64,000 bases of DNA from Bacteroides sp. CAG:927 (GCA_000431155.1 HF985627.1:1-64000), one strand, 5' to 3'. Numbered from the stretch's first letter, positions 1 through 9,677 are shown. Numbers and translations: made by a program. Notes: generated by a model not told the origin, from the letters alone.

Positions 1-147
1 TGTGCCTTCCCCGATTTTTATCGGACAGCAATAATTGTTTTTAGTACTATTAAATGTTAAAATGATTTAAATCAGTAGGGTTCAAAATCTTTTTAATATA
101 CGGGTTGTTAGAATAGTAAAAAGAACATTAACCCAACTATTTAGATT

Positions 148-1206
148 ATGAAAAAAGCATTGTTAATGATTGCTATCGTATTAGGATGTACGGCAGCTTT
201 CGCCCAGAAAATCGACAAAAATGAAGCTAAACAGCTGAAAGCTTTTTTGTCACAGAACGCTGAACAAGGCGGTACTAACGCCAATGCGCTCAAGGTCACT
301 GACCTTAACAATTTCGCCTCTATTGAGGGTGTAACCGTTGCTAACGGACATGTAACGGCTATAGAATGGAAAGACAAACATCTTGCAGGCAATCTTGACC
401 TGTCAGGATTCAAAGCTCTGACCAAAGTAGATGTGTCACGCAACAAGATTGCGACAGTGAATTTCAGCGGTGATGCCGCTCTGTCAGTAGTAAACGCTTC
501 GCGCAACGTACTTGCCGATGCCAACTTTGAAGGTTGCTCCAATCTGTATGAGGTTTCACTTTACAAGAATCGTCTTACCGACATTGAGATCAGTGACGTG
601 CCTCTTATCAAGACCCTTAATGTAAGCAACAACCGTTTTGCCGAGTTAAATCTCGCTAACTCATCCACTCTTGAGACTCTTAATTGCCAGGGCAATAATT
701 TGGAATCACTGCTTGTGAATGGTTGCTCAAATCTTAAGAACCTCTATTGCGGCTACAACAAACTTACCCAGCTCAATCTGCTCGGAGTGGAAAATCTCAC
801 CAACCTCAATCTTGACGACAATGAGATCAACACTATGTACATTCAAGGTCTGACCTATCTGCGCACTATGATTTGCTCCGACAACAACATGGTTACCTTA
901 GGCCTTGACGGTTGCACAAATCTTATAGACCTCGTATGCTCCTATAACGATCTCACTACACTGAGTGTAGAAGGTTGCCCCAACCTCACTTATGTGGATT
1001 GCTCTTACAACGACCTTACCACACTTAATCTTTCAAACCTCAACTTCCTGCAGCGCTTGATTTGCAACAACAATCAGCTTAACACTGTGGATGTGTCGTT
1101 TGACAATGCTCTGGTTTACATCAACTGCCGCTACAATCAGATTACAGACCTTCGTACAATTGCTTGCCCGAATCTGAGAATGATTGCCTGCCAGTGGAAC
1201 TACTAA
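148..1206 (+). CDS. Secreted leucine-rich-repeat protein
   Basis: A 352-aa protein with an N-terminal signal peptide (about residues 1-19, ending AFAQ). From residue 83 to 334 it contains twelve consecutive 21-residue leucine-rich repeats of the form LxLxGCxNLxxLxCxxNxLT, and a thirteenth partial unit ends the protein at residue 352. There is no sorting domain, lipobox or membrane segment, so it is probably periplasmic or exported. LRR proteins usually bind other proteins; the partner here is unknown. The repeats resemble the 21-residue SLDVS/LDCS-type LRRs of Bacteroidetes surface proteins. The 147 bases before it hold no gene and no clear TAnnTTTG promoter. A strong terminator follows, so it appears monocistronic. 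Confidence 0.85.
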   Translation: MKKALLMIAIVLGCTAAFAQKIDKNEAKQLKAFLSQNAEQGGTNANALKVTDLNNFASIEGVTVANGHVTAIEWKDKHLAGNLDLSGFKALTKVDVSRNKIATVNFSGDAALSVVNASRNVLADANFEGCSNLYEVSLYKNRLTDIEISDVPLIKTLNVSNNRFAELNLANSSTLETLNCQGNNLESLLVNGCSNLKNLYCGYNKLTQLNLLGVENLTNLNLDDNEINTMYIQGLTYLRTMICSDNNMVTLGLDGCTNLIDLVCSYNDLTTLSVEGCPNLTYVDCSYNDLTTLNLSNLNFLQRLICNNNQLNTVDVSFDNALVYINCRYNQITDLRTIACPNLRMIACQWNY

Positions 1207-1232
1207 CAGCAATGCTTTACAGCTGATATCCT

Positions 1233-1270
1233 CCGGGGGCGCGCCGTAAGGTGCGCCCTCGGTAATTTTG
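1233..1270 (+). terminator. Intrinsic terminator after the LRR gene
   Basis: A 13-bp GC-rich stem (1233-1245 with 1250-1262, two G-U pairs) around a GTAA loop, followed by TAATTTT. It separates the LRR gene from lepA, whose -33 element lies in the tail. Confidence 0.8.
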
Positions 1271-1299
1271 TCATAATGGATTAAATTGCGTAACTTTGC
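1266..1299 (+). promoter_or_regulatory. lepA promoter
   Basis: TTTTG at 1266-1270, 20 nt, then TAACTTTGC at 1291-1299. This is a full match to the Bacteroidetes primary-sigma promoter. The expected transcript start is about 12 nt before the lepA ATG. Confidence 0.75.
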
Positions 1300-1316
1300 A
1301 TGCGATAAAGAAGAAT

Positions 1317-3104
1317 ATGAAAAATATCCGTAACTTTTGTATTATAGCGCATATTGACCACGGCAAAAGCACTTTGGCCGACCGTTTGCTTGAATATACC
1401 GGCACTGTTGGTGGTAAAGACCTCCAAGATCAGGTGCTTGATGATATGGATCTGGAACGAGAACGCGGCATTACCATTAAAAGCCACGCCATACAGATGA
1501 ATTATGAGCTTAACGGAGAGAAATATGTGCTGAATCTGATTGACACTCCGGGACACGTTGACTTTTCATATGAAGTGTCCCGTTCTATAGCAGCATGCGA
1601 GGGCGCATTATTGATTGTCGATGCATCGCAGGGCATTCAGGCCCAGACAATTTCCAATCTCTACATGGCTATCGACAACAATCTTGAGATAATCCCTGTA
1701 ATCAATAAAGTGGATTTGGATAGCGCAAAGCCTGATGAGGTGGAGGATCAAATTGTGGATTTGCTCGGATGTGATCGTTCGGAAATAATCAGAGCAAGCG
1801 GCAAGACCGGAATAGGCGTACCTGAAATCCTTGAGGCTATTGTGGAGCGTATCCCGGCACCCGAAGGGGATCCGTCAGCTCCCTTGCAGGCTCTTATTTT
1901 TGACTCGGTATTCAATCCGTTTCGCGGCATCATAGCTTACTTTAAGATAGAGAACGGTACTATACGTAAAAATGATTTCGTGAAATTTGTGGCCACCGGC
2001 AAGGAATATCATGCCGATGAAATAGGTGTGCTGAAACTTGATCTGTCGCCTCGTGAAGAACTCTCGGCAGGAAATGTGGGGTATATCATTTCCGGTATCA
2101 AAACATCTCGCGAAGTGAAAGTGGGTGATACGATTACTCATGTGGAAAATCCCTGCAAAGATGCGATAGATGGTTTTGAGGAAGTCAAGCCTATGGTGTT
2201 TGCCGGTGTTTATCCAATCGAGACTGAGGATTTTGAAAATCTACGTGCATCATTGGAGAAACTTCAATTAAATGATGCCTCTCTTACATTCCAGCCGGAA
2301 TCGTCGGTGGCGTTGGGATTCGGATTCAGATGCGGTTTTCTCGGATTGCTCCATATGGAGATTGTTCAGGAGCGTCTGGGCCGCGAATTTGACATGGATG
2401 TCATCACGACCGTGCCCAATGTGTCGTATCGCGTATATGACAAACGCGGCACAATGACTGAAGTGCATAATCCGTCCGGCTTACCGGATGCCACGTTAAT
2501 AGACCATATTGAGGAACCGTATATACGCGCATCCATCATTACTGCGGCAGATTATATCGGACCGATAATGACTCTTTGCCTTGGGAAACGTGGAGAGCTT
2601 GTGAAGCAGGAATATATATCAGGTAATCGCATTGAGCTTACTTTTGATATGCCTTTGGGCGAGATTGTAATAGATTTCTATGACAAGCTAAAGAGCATTT
2701 CCAAGGGTTATGCCTCGTTTGACTATCATCTGTATGATTTCCGAGAGTCAAAGCTTGTGAAACTTGACATACTGCTTAACGGCGAAAGTGTGGATGCACT
2801 GAGCACACTTACTCATGTGGATAATGCTGTAAGTTTTGGACGACGCATGTGTGAGAAGCTGAAGGAACTTATTCCGCGTCAGCAGTTTGATATTGCTATT
2901 CAAGCTGCCATAGGTGCAAAAATCATAGCTCGCGAAACCATTAAGGCTGTGCGTAAGGATGTAACTGCCAAATGTTACGGAGGTGACATTTCGCGAAAAC
3001 GCAAGCTGCTTGAAAAGCAGAAGAAAGGCAAGAAACGAATGAAGCAGATAGGTTCGGTGGAAGTGCCTCAAAAAGCGTTTCTCGCTGTGCTGAAGCTTGA
3101 CTAA
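1317..3104 (+). CDS. lepA: Elongation factor 4 (LepA), ribosomal back-translocase GTPase
   Basis: A 595-aa translational GTPase that acts on stalled or mistranslocated 70S ribosomes. The P-loop AHIDHGKST is at residues 11-19, followed by DTPGHVDF (G3) and NKVD (G4). Elongation-factor domains II, III and V follow, then the LepA-specific C-terminal domain ending with the basic stretch ISRKRKLLEKQKKGKKRMK and the SVEVPQKAFLAVL tail. Length is normal for the family. The ATG at 1317 is chosen because the upstream in-frame TTG at 1296 lies inside the -7 box. A hairpin terminator follows. Confidence 0.97.
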   Translation: MKNIRNFCIIAHIDHGKSTLADRLLEYTGTVGGKDLQDQVLDDMDLERERGITIKSHAIQMNYELNGEKYVLNLIDTPGHVDFSYEVSRSIAACEGALLIVDASQGIQAQTISNLYMAIDNNLEIIPVINKVDLDSAKPDEVEDQIVDLLGCDRSEIIRASGKTGIGVPEILEAIVERIPAPEGDPSAPLQALIFDSVFNPFRGIIAYFKIENGTIRKNDFVKFVATGKEYHADEIGVLKLDLSPREELSAGNVGYIISGIKTSREVKVGDTITHVENPCKDAIDGFEEVKPMVFAGVYPIETEDFENLRASLEKLQLNDASLTFQPESSVALGFGFRCGFLGLLHMEIVQERLGREFDMDVITTVPNVSYRVYDKRGTMTEVHNPSGLPDATLIDHIEEPYIRASIITAADYIGPIMTLCLGKRGELVKQEYISGNRIELTFDMPLGEIVIDFYDKLKSISKGYASFDYHLYDFRESKLVKLDILLNGESVDALSTLTHVDNAVSFGRRMCEKLKELIPRQQFDIAIQAAIGAKIIARETIKAVRKDVTAKCYGGDISRKRKLLEKQKKGKKRMKQIGSVEVPQKAFLAVLKLD

Positions 3105-3124
3105 TTCCCATCTGAAAATCATAG

Positions 3125-3164
3125 ATGCGTCGGTCCAAAACCAATGGGCTGACGCATTTGTTTT
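3125..3164 (+). terminator. Terminator after lepA
   Basis: Stem ATGCGTC (3125-3131) with GACGCAT (3151-3157), a long loop with partial extra pairing, and a TTTGTTTT tail. Confidence 0.65.
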
Positions 3165-3186
3165 ATTCTATATCATATAAAGCATT

Positions 3187-4611
3187 ATGACTACCAAATC
3201 AAATCCCACCCACGAACATATATCTCCATATTTCGCGGCGTTACAAGCGTTAAGACGCCACACAACCGGTGGCAATATCCTTATTCTCGCCACTGTACTG
3301 GCATTGGTTGTTGCCAATATTCCGGCTATAAACAAGTATTATTTTGATTTCTGGAATCAAGAGGTGTTTTTGCAGGTGGGGAATTTCAATATATTCAGTC
3401 ATGCCGGGCATCCCATGACTATGCTGCAGTTCATCAACGATGCCCTAATGGCGATTTTTTTCTTTACCATAGGTCTTGAAATAAAGCGAGAGGTGCTTGT
3501 GGGCGAGCTTTCTTCGTTTAAACAGGCACTACTGCCAATAATGGGTGCTATCGGCGGCATGATTTTCCCGGTCGTTATCTTCTTTCTGTTGAGCAAGGGC
3601 ACTGACTATACCGATGGAGCCGCAATACCTATGGCAACAGATATAGCATTTTCGTTAGGAGTCCTTGCCATGCTCGGGTCCCGAGTACCGGTGTCGTTAA
3701 AAATATTCCTTACCACATTGGCTGTGGTGGACGATATTGGCGGTATCATTGTGATTGCAGTATTTTATTCCACCCATATAGAGGTGATGCTGCTGGTATA
3801 TGCTGCTGTATGTCTGGGTGTGTTGCTGTTAGGCTCATTGATGAAGATACAAAACAAGATGTTTTATGTAGTGGTGGGGCTTGTGGTGTGGTTTCTGTTT
3901 CTTAACTCGGGAGTGCATCCAACCATATCGGGAGTGCTTGTGGCATTCTGTATCCCGGCCAAACCAGTGCTTGCGCCTAAGAAATACGTAAAGATGATAA
4001 GAGGTGCGATTTCGCATTTCAATCAGGATGATGATGAATCACTCAACAGAAGGTCAATACTTGACAAGGACCAGATGAACTGGCTCAAAGAGGTGGAATC
4101 GGCTTCAGACAAGGTTATATCTCCGCTTCAGGATCTTGAAGACTCACTGCATGCTTCGGTGAATAACTTCATTGTGCCGTTGTTTGCTTTTGCCAATGCC
4201 GGTATCTATTTGCTTGACCTGAATCCTCAAATGGTGGTCCATGGAATTAGTCTGGCAATTATATGCGGACTTGTAATAGGCAAGTTTGTAGGTATATTCG
4301 GGCTTTCATTGATTACTGTCAAACTGGGACTTGCTCCAATTCCCCAGCACTGCAATTGGAAAATGATGGCCTCTATTTCAGTTCTGGGCGGAATAGGCTT
4401 TACAGTGTCATTGTTTATTGCAAATTTGTCGTTTGCATCTATGGGTGCGCACGGAGCAGAACTTCTTAACCAGTCAAAGCTTGGTATCGTAGTGGGGTCT
4501 TTGGCTGCGGGAATAATAGGTTTTATGCTGTTACATTGCATGTTACCGTCAAAAAAAGAGGCTGCAAAATATCTTGAGGAGGATGAAGAAAGAGAGAAGG
4601 AACACAGGTGA
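3187..4611 (+). CDS. nhaA: Na+/H+ antiporter NhaA
   Basis: A 474-aa inner-membrane antiporter that expels sodium in exchange for protons. The family hallmarks are present: TDIAFSLG with Asp152, and LAVVDDIGGI with the paired Asp182-Asp183 of the ion-binding site, set among about 12 hydrophobic segments. It is longer than the roughly 390-aa enterobacterial protein because of a hydrophilic loop around residues 270-320 (charged, with QDDDES) and a charged C-terminal tail. Both are common in Bacteroidetes homologues as far as I recall. It stands alone between two terminators. The ATG at 3187 gives a sensible cytoplasmic N-terminus. Confidence 0.95.
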   Translation: MTTKSNPTHEHISPYFAALQALRRHTTGGNILILATVLALVVANIPAINKYYFDFWNQEVFLQVGNFNIFSHAGHPMTMLQFINDALMAIFFFTIGLEIKREVLVGELSSFKQALLPIMGAIGGMIFPVVIFFLLSKGTDYTDGAAIPMATDIAFSLGVLAMLGSRVPVSLKIFLTTLAVVDDIGGIIVIAVFYSTHIEVMLLVYAAVCLGVLLLGSLMKIQNKMFYVVVGLVVWFLFLNSGVHPTISGVLVAFCIPAKPVLAPKKYVKMIRGAISHFNQDDDESLNRRSILDKDQMNWLKEVESASDKVISPLQDLEDSLHASVNNFIVPLFAFANAGIYLLDLNPQMVVHGISLAIICGLVIGKFVGIFGLSLITVKLGLAPIPQHCNWKMMASISVLGGIGFTVSLFIANLSFASMGAHGAELLNQSKLGIVVGSLAAGIIGFMLLHCMLPSKKEAAKYLEEDEEREKEHR

Positions 4612-4636
4612 TGTGAAAAAATACAAAAAATATACG

Positions 4637-4672
4637 AAAATGTGAAAGAGCTTTTGTTCTTTCACATTTTTA
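4637..4672 (+). terminator. Terminator after nhaA
   Basis: A 12-bp stem, AAAATGTGAAAG (4637-4648) with CTTTCACATTTT (4659-4670), followed by more T. The remaining stretch to 4828 is AT-rich, with no clear promoter motif. Confidence 0.75.
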
Positions 4673-4828
4673 TGTTAATTTTGGCGCAAAGTGTTAATTA
4701 GATTATTTTGACATTTTATAAACAAATCATAATCTTAATTGTTAACATAATAAAGATTAAACAATTATAAAGTTATTGCTTCTAGTCAATAAGCACAGCT
4801 CCATGTGATAAGAGTTGAAATATTAGGA

Positions 4829-6352
4829 ATGAAAAAGTCTATAATCTGGTTTCTCACAATAATAATGGCCCTGACATTTGCCGGACTCCTATACATTCAG
4901 ATAATGTATATGAAAAACATGGTGCGCATGCGCGATGACCAGTTTGCCGAGGGGGTAAAACGCAGTCTTTATAGTGTGAGCAATCTTCTTGAGCAGGAAG
5001 AGGCGAGATATTATCTTGAAAACGATGTTGAAAGCATTGAATCGTCAGCACTTCCGGCATATCCCGGAGCGGGTTCCAATCTCGGTGGCGTACGTTATTC
5101 CGTGACCACTACCGAGGGGTTGAGCAGTGATTTCACTTTCACCGGTGAAATTACAGCACTGTCGCCAATGCTGTCGGCCGAGGCCAAGAAACAGCGTTAT
5201 AATTCCATGCAGGAGCAGGTGCGCAATCAATATGTGTATCAGCGCGGCCTTCTGAATGAGGTGATACTGAGCATTATAAGTCAGTCGGGCAATCGCGATA
5301 TTGAAGCAAGGGCAGACAGTTCCACAGTGTCAATGTTTCTCACGATGGAGCTTGCAAACAATGGCATAACATTGCCGTTTGAGTTCGCGGTGGTCAACCG
5401 TATGGGAGTGCCTGTTTACAAGACATCGGGATATAACACTGAAAACAGTGATTCCGGCAATACATTCGTGCAGGCTTTGTTTCCCAACGACACGAAGAAT
5501 GCTATGAATTATATAAAGGTTTATTTCCCTGACAAGAATGACTATATCTTCTCGTCAGTGAAGTTTATGTTTCCTTCGTTTTTGTTTACATTCATATTGC
5601 TGATTGTGTTTCTTTACACCATTATAGTGGCATTCAAGCAAAAGAAACTCACCGAGATGAAAAATGATTTCATCAACAATATGACGCATGAGTTCAAGAC
5701 ACCTATATCCACAATATCTCTTGCGGCCCAGATGCTTAATGATTCTTCAGTGCGTAAGTCGCCCAAGATGCTTGAGCATATCTCAACGGTGATTAACGAT
5801 GAGACGAAGCGTTTGCGTTTCCAAGTTGAGAAGGTGCTTCAGATGTCGATGTTTGACAGGCAGAAGGCTACATTAAGATTGCAGGATGTGAATGCCAATG
5901 AGGTTATAGCATCGATAGTGCATACATTCAAGATCAAGGTGGAGAAATATGGGGGCACAATCGCCACAGAGCTTTATGCCGAGAATGCAATAGTGAATGT
6001 GGACGAGATGCATTTTACCAATGTGATATTCAATCTGCTTGACAATGCCGTAAAATACCGCCGCGAGGATGTTCCTCTTAAACTGGAGGTTGCGACCAAG
6101 GATATTGCCGACAAAAAACTTGAGATAATAATCAAGGACAACGGCATAGGAATAAAAAAAGAAGACCTAAAAAAGATTTTTGAAAAATTTTATCGCGTAT
6201 CAACCGGTAACCGCCATGATGTAAAAGGCTTTGGTCTCGGTCTTGCCTATGTGCACAAAATGGTGCATGAGCTTCATGGCGACATAAGGGTGGAAAGCGA
6301 AATCAATGTAGGAACAAAATTTATAATTATATTACCGTTAACTCAAAACTAA
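4829..6352 (+). CDS. rprX: Sensor histidine kinase, RprX-like
   Basis: A 507-aa membrane sensor kinase. TM1 is near residues 4-23 and TM2 near 250-272, enclosing a periplasmic sensor region of about 225 residues. HisKA follows with phospho-acceptor His287 in the context NNMTHEFKTPIS. The HATPase domain has the N box (NLLDNAVKYR, about 400), G1 (DNGIGI), F box (FEKFYRV) and G2 (GFGLGLAY, about 466). It pairs with the regulator starting 6 nt downstream; both look like Bacteroides RprX/RprY. The ATG at 4829 is preferred over the GTG at 4805 because it places the charged N-terminus directly before TM1. The stimulus is unknown. Confidence 0.9.
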   Translation: MKKSIIWFLTIIMALTFAGLLYIQIMYMKNMVRMRDDQFAEGVKRSLYSVSNLLEQEEARYYLENDVESIESSALPAYPGAGSNLGGVRYSVTTTEGLSSDFTFTGEITALSPMLSAEAKKQRYNSMQEQVRNQYVYQRGLLNEVILSIISQSGNRDIEARADSSTVSMFLTMELANNGITLPFEFAVVNRMGVPVYKTSGYNTENSDSGNTFVQALFPNDTKNAMNYIKVYFPDKNDYIFSSVKFMFPSFLFTFILLIVFLYTIIVAFKQKKLTEMKNDFINNMTHEFKTPISTISLAAQMLNDSSVRKSPKMLEHISTVINDETKRLRFQVEKVLQMSMFDRQKATLRLQDVNANEVIASIVHTFKIKVEKYGGTIATELYAENAIVNVDEMHFTNVIFNLLDNAVKYRREDVPLKLEVATKDIADKKLEIIIKDNGIGIKKEDLKKIFEKFYRVSTGNRHDVKGFGLGLAYVHKMVHELHGDIRVESEINVGTKFIIILPLTQN

Positions 6353-6358
6353 AAAATT

Positions 6359-7069
6359 ATGGAAGAACGTTTGCGTATCCTATTATGCGAAGATGATGAG
6401 AACCTGGGTATGCTCCTGCGCGAGTATCTTCAGGCCAAGGGCTTCAATGCCGATCTCTTTGCCGATGGTGAGAGCGGCTACAAAGCGTTTCTCAAAGGTA
6501 AGTACGACCTGTGCGTGCTTGATGTGATGATGCCCAAAAAGGACGGATTCGCACTCGCTCAAGAAATCAGGACAGTAAATTCAGAGGTGCCTATCATTTT
6601 CCTTACAGCCAAGTCAATTAAGGAAGATATTCTTGAAGGATTCAAGATTGGTGCTGATGACTATATTACCAAACCTTTCTCAATGGAGGAGCTTGTGTTT
6701 CGTATCGAGGCCATTCTGCGCCGCGTGAAAGGCAAGAAAGGCAAGGAAATAACCATGTACAAAATAGGCAAGTTCACTTTTGACACTCAGAAGCAGGTGC
6801 TGATGATTGATGACAAGGTTACAAAACTTACCACCAAGGAATCAGAGCTGCTCAGCCTATTGTGTGCCCATGTAAACGAAATTCTTGAACGTAATTTCGC
6901 ACTCAAGACCATATGGATTGATGATAACTATTTCAATGCAAGAAGTATGGATGTTTACATTACCAAGCTCCGCAAGCATCTGCGTGAAGACCCGAGCATT
7001 GAAATCATCAATATTCACGGCAAGGGGTATAAGCTGATTGCTCCTGAAGTGGAAACCAATGCAAAATGA
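6359..7069 (+). CDS. rprY: Response regulator, RprY-like (OmpR family)
   Basis: A 236-aa two-domain regulator. The N-terminal receiver has the acidic pair Asp12-Asp13, phospho-acceptor Asp55 (CVLDVMMP) and the conserved Lys in YITKPFS. The C-terminal winged helix (about 130-230) ends with the OmpR/PhoB pattern VYITKLRKHL and HGKGYKL. The receiver resembles Bacteroides RprY very closely (LLCEDDENLGMLLREYLQAKG). It is co-transcribed with the kinase and followed by a terminator shared with the convergent aminotransferase gene. Confidence 0.93.
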   Translation: MEERLRILLCEDDENLGMLLREYLQAKGFNADLFADGESGYKAFLKGKYDLCVLDVMMPKKDGFALAQEIRTVNSEVPIIFLTAKSIKEDILEGFKIGADDYITKPFSMEELVFRIEAILRRVKGKKGKEITMYKIGKFTFDTQKQVLMIDDKVTKLTTKESELLSLLCAHVNEILERNFALKTIWIDDNYFNARSMDVYITKLRKHLREDPSIEIINIHGKGYKLIAPEVETNAK

Positions 7070-7089
7070 TCTGATAGTATCAAATCATA

Positions 7090-7124
7090 AAAAACGGTGA
7101 GGCAATTACGCTTCACCGTTTTTT
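7090..7124. terminator. Bidirectional terminator between rprY and the aminotransferase
   Basis: AAAAACGGTGA (7090-7100) pairs with TCACCGTTTTT (from 7113). It has an A-run on one side and a T-run on the other, so it can work for both convergent genes. Confidence 0.8.
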
Positions 7125-7129
7125 GAATC

Positions 7130-8269
7130 TTATCGTGTCAGTAGCTTCTTGATGGAAGATGTTACTCTGTCAATGTCACTGTCGGTTAACGACGACCCTG
7201 ACGGAAGACATAACCCATGATCAAACAGGTTTTCCTCGCATTTGTCTCCATAGTAGGGGCAGTGCTCATAGATGGGTTGCATGTGCATCGGCCGCCATAG
7301 AAGTCGCGTTTCTATTTTTTGCTCCAAAAGTTTGATGCGCAGTTCGTCAGGCGTGAGGGGAGAGGCATCGGTGAGCTGCACAGTGGTAAGCCAATAGTTG
7401 GGGTTGTATTCTTTGCCCGGTGCCGAATGTGTCATCAAACATTCATTACCGGCGAAAGCCTCTGCATACAGGGCATGATTGCGGCGGCGTCTTGCAAGTC
7501 TGTCTTCAACAGAATCAAGTTGTCCTATGCCGATGCCTGCGCTCACATTGCTCAGCCTATAGTTGTAGCCTATTACTTCATGATAATAGTATGGCTTGTT
7601 TTCGCGAGCCTGAGTAGCAAAGAATTTGACTCTTGCTGCCGCTTCCGCATCAGGGCATATAAGTGCCCCTCCTCCGGATGTGGTGATAAGTTTGTTGCCA
7701 TTAAAACTGAGCACACCATATTTGCCGAACAGTCCGCATTTTGTCCCTTTGTATTCCGAACCCATGGCTTCTGCCGAATCCTCAAGCAATGGGATGTCGT
7801 AGTGATTGCAGACCTCGAGAATCTCATCGTAATTGGCTGGAATGCCATAAAGGTCAACACATATCACAGCTTTGGGTTTGGACCCCGTGATGCGGATACG
7901 CTCTTCAATGGCATTGCGAAGATGAGTCGCGCTCATATTGAAAGTATAAGGCTCGGAGCCTACCAATACAGGTTTGGCACCTTGATAGCAGATTGGGTTG
8001 CAGCTTGCCGAGAATGTCAGGTCTTGACATATAACCTCGTCATCCTGTTTTACATCAAGCATCACAAGGCCCAAATGTATAGCCGCTGTTCCCGCACTTA
8101 AGGCTACAACAGGGCGGTCGGTATCAAGAAAAGCTGCCAGCCGTTTTTCAAACTCATCCACATTGGGCCCAAGGGGCACAAACCAATCATCGCGGAATGC
8201 ATCTTCCACCCATTTCATTTCGGTGCCGCTTTTATGAGGGAGCGACAATTTAATCCAGTTTTGTTCCAT
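7130..8269 (-). CDS. DegT/DnrJ/EryC1/StrS-family sugar aminotransferase
   Basis: A 379-aa PLP-dependent aminotransferase of the family that aminates nucleotide keto-sugars for surface polysaccharide or glycoprotein synthesis. Asp164 (EDSAEAMGS) should contact the pyridine nitrogen, and Lys193 (SFNGNKLITTSGGG) forms the internal aldimine. Closest by eye are PglE/LegC-type enzymes acting on UDP-4-keto sugars; the exact substrate cannot be read. Its ATG overlaps the stop of the upstream dehydrogenase gene by one base (TAATG), indicating translational coupling. The two form an activated-sugar operon. Confidence 0.88.
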   Translation of the reverse strand: MEQNWIKLSLPHKSGTEMKWVEDAFRDDWFVPLGPNVDEFEKRLAAFLDTDRPVVALSAGTAAIHLGLVMLDVKQDDEVICQDLTFSASCNPICYQGAKPVLVGSEPYTFNMSATHLRNAIEERIRITGSKPKAVICVDLYGIPANYDEILEVCNHYDIPLLEDSAEAMGSEYKGTKCGLFGKYGVLSFNGNKLITTSGGGALICPDAEAAARVKFFATQARENKPYYYHEVIGYNYRLSNVSAGIGIGQLDSVEDRLARRRRNHALYAEAFAGNECLMTHSAPGKEYNPNYWLTTVQLTDASPLTPDELRIKLLEQKIETRLLWRPMHMQPIYEHCPYYGDKCEENLFDHGLCLPSGSSLTDSDIDRVTSSIKKLLTR

Positions 8270-9588
8270 TATAGTAAGTTTCTGCCAATACAGCTATAAG
8301 CCAGTCCTTCATCGGCAAGTTCTACAGGATCATATATGTTTCTGCCATCCACAATCACGTTGCCGCGCATGGCTTTTTTTATTACTCGCCATGACGGTAC
8401 GCGAAATTGTTTCCATTCGGTAAGCAGCGCCACAGCATCGGCGTCAGCTGCGGCATCGTACATGTCTTTGGCGTAGATAACCTTGTTGCCTATGCGCCGC
8501 TTGCACTCATCCATAGCCACGGGATCGTAAACAACCACTTCCGCACCGTGCGCAAGCAAACGGTCAATGACTACAAGCGAAGGAGCTTCGCGCATGTCGT
8601 CAGTTTCGGGCTTGAAAGATAACCCCCATATAGCCACTCTTTTGCCTCGCAATGTTTTAAGCGCTGCTTCAAGTTTGTGGAAAACCACGAGCTTTTGCTG
8701 ATTGTTGACCTCGTCCACAGCTTCAATGATTTTCATCCTGTGTCCGGCTTCAGCTCCGGTACGTGCAAGAGCTTTCACATCTTTAGGAAAGCATGAGCCT
8801 CCGTAACCGCATCCCGGATACAGGAACTTGCTGCCTATGCGGGCATCGGAAGCAATGCCTTTGCGCACCATGTTCACATCCGCGCCCACAAGCTCGCACA
8901 GCGCAGCTATTTCGTTCATGAATGATATGCGTGTAGCCAACATGGAATTGGCTGCATATTTAGTCATTTCAGCCGATGCAATGTCCATGAATATCACGCG
9001 GAAATTGTTGAGCAGGAAAGGACGATAGAGCCGTTCCATGACTTTACGTGCGCGTGGAGTTTCAGTGCCTATGACCACTCTGTCGGGCGACATGAAATCT
9101 TTTATGGCAGCTCCCTCTTTGAGAAACTCGGGGTTTGAGGCGACTTCAAATTCTATGGTTTCGCCTCGTTTTTCAAGCTCCTCTTCAATGGCTGCACGCA
9201 CGAGTTTAGATGTGCCGACCGGCACGGTGCTCTTGGTCACCAATATGGCATATCGATCAATCAACCTTCCAAAAGTGCGGGCTACCTCTATCACATAATG
9301 CAGGTCAGCACTTCCGTCCTGATCAGGAGGGGTGCCTACAGCGCAGAACACCACTTCCACTTCGTTGATACATTCTTCAAGGCTTGTGGTGAATTTTAGC
9401 CTTCCGGCTTCGCTATTGCGTTTCACAAGTTCATCCAGCCCCGGTTCGTATATAGGGATAATACCTTGGCGCAGGTTTTCAATTTTTTGTGCATCAATAT
9501 CCACACAGGTAACATTAATGCCTACTTCGGCAAAACAGGCTCCAGTTACGAGTCCCACATAACCTGTGCCAACAATGGCTATGTTCAT
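8269..9588 (-). CDS. ugd: UDP-glucose 6-dehydrogenase
   Basis: A 439-aa enzyme oxidising UDP-glucose (or a related UDP-sugar) to the uronate with two NAD+. The Rossmann motif GTGYVGLVTG is at 7-16, TKSTVPVGT in the centre, and catalytic Cys266 in YGGSCFPKDVKAL. The C-terminal UDP-binding domain includes GLSFKPETDDMREAPS. The start at 9588 (MNIAIVGTGY) is preferred over an upstream ATG at 9627 that lies before the promoter box. It is first gene of a two-gene operon with the aminotransferase, pointing to a uronic or amino-sugar surface glycan. Confidence 0.95.
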   Translation of the reverse strand: MNIAIVGTGYVGLVTGACFAEVGINVTCVDIDAQKIENLRQGIIPIYEPGLDELVKRNSEAGRLKFTTSLEECINEVEVVFCAVGTPPDQDGSADLHYVIEVARTFGRLIDRYAILVTKSTVPVGTSKLVRAAIEEELEKRGETIEFEVASNPEFLKEGAAIKDFMSPDRVVIGTETPRARKVMERLYRPFLLNNFRVIFMDIASAEMTKYAANSMLATRISFMNEIAALCELVGADVNMVRKGIASDARIGSKFLYPGCGYGGSCFPKDVKALARTGAEAGHRMKIIEAVDEVNNQQKLVVFHKLEAALKTLRGKRVAIWGLSFKPETDDMREAPSLVVIDRLLAHGAEVVVYDPVAMDECKRRIGNKVIYAKDMYDAAADADAVALLTEWKQFRVPSWRVIKKAMRGNVIVDGRNIYDPVELADEGLAYSCIGRNLL

Positions 9589-9613
9589 AAGCGCTATATT
9601 TAGGTTGCAGTGT

Positions 9614-9622
9614 GCAAAATTA
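9614..9622 (-). promoter_or_regulatory. ugd promoter, -7 box
   Basis: TAATTTTGC on the minus strand, about 25 nt before the ugd start. No good -33 match is seen. Confidence 0.6.
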
Positions 9623-9677
9623 CACAATAATATTTACGGGTGCTATAATTTCATGCGGTTTTTGCCGTTTAACCATT

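Noticed and set aside
4805..4828. GTG start extending RprX by 8 residues
   Set aside because: The ATG at 4829 puts the basic residues directly before TM1, as normal for the family.
7319..8101. 260-aa plus-strand open frame opposite the aminotransferase gene
   Set aside because: It lies wholly antisense to a clear DegT/StrS aminotransferase, and its Cys-rich, low-complexity translation matches no family.
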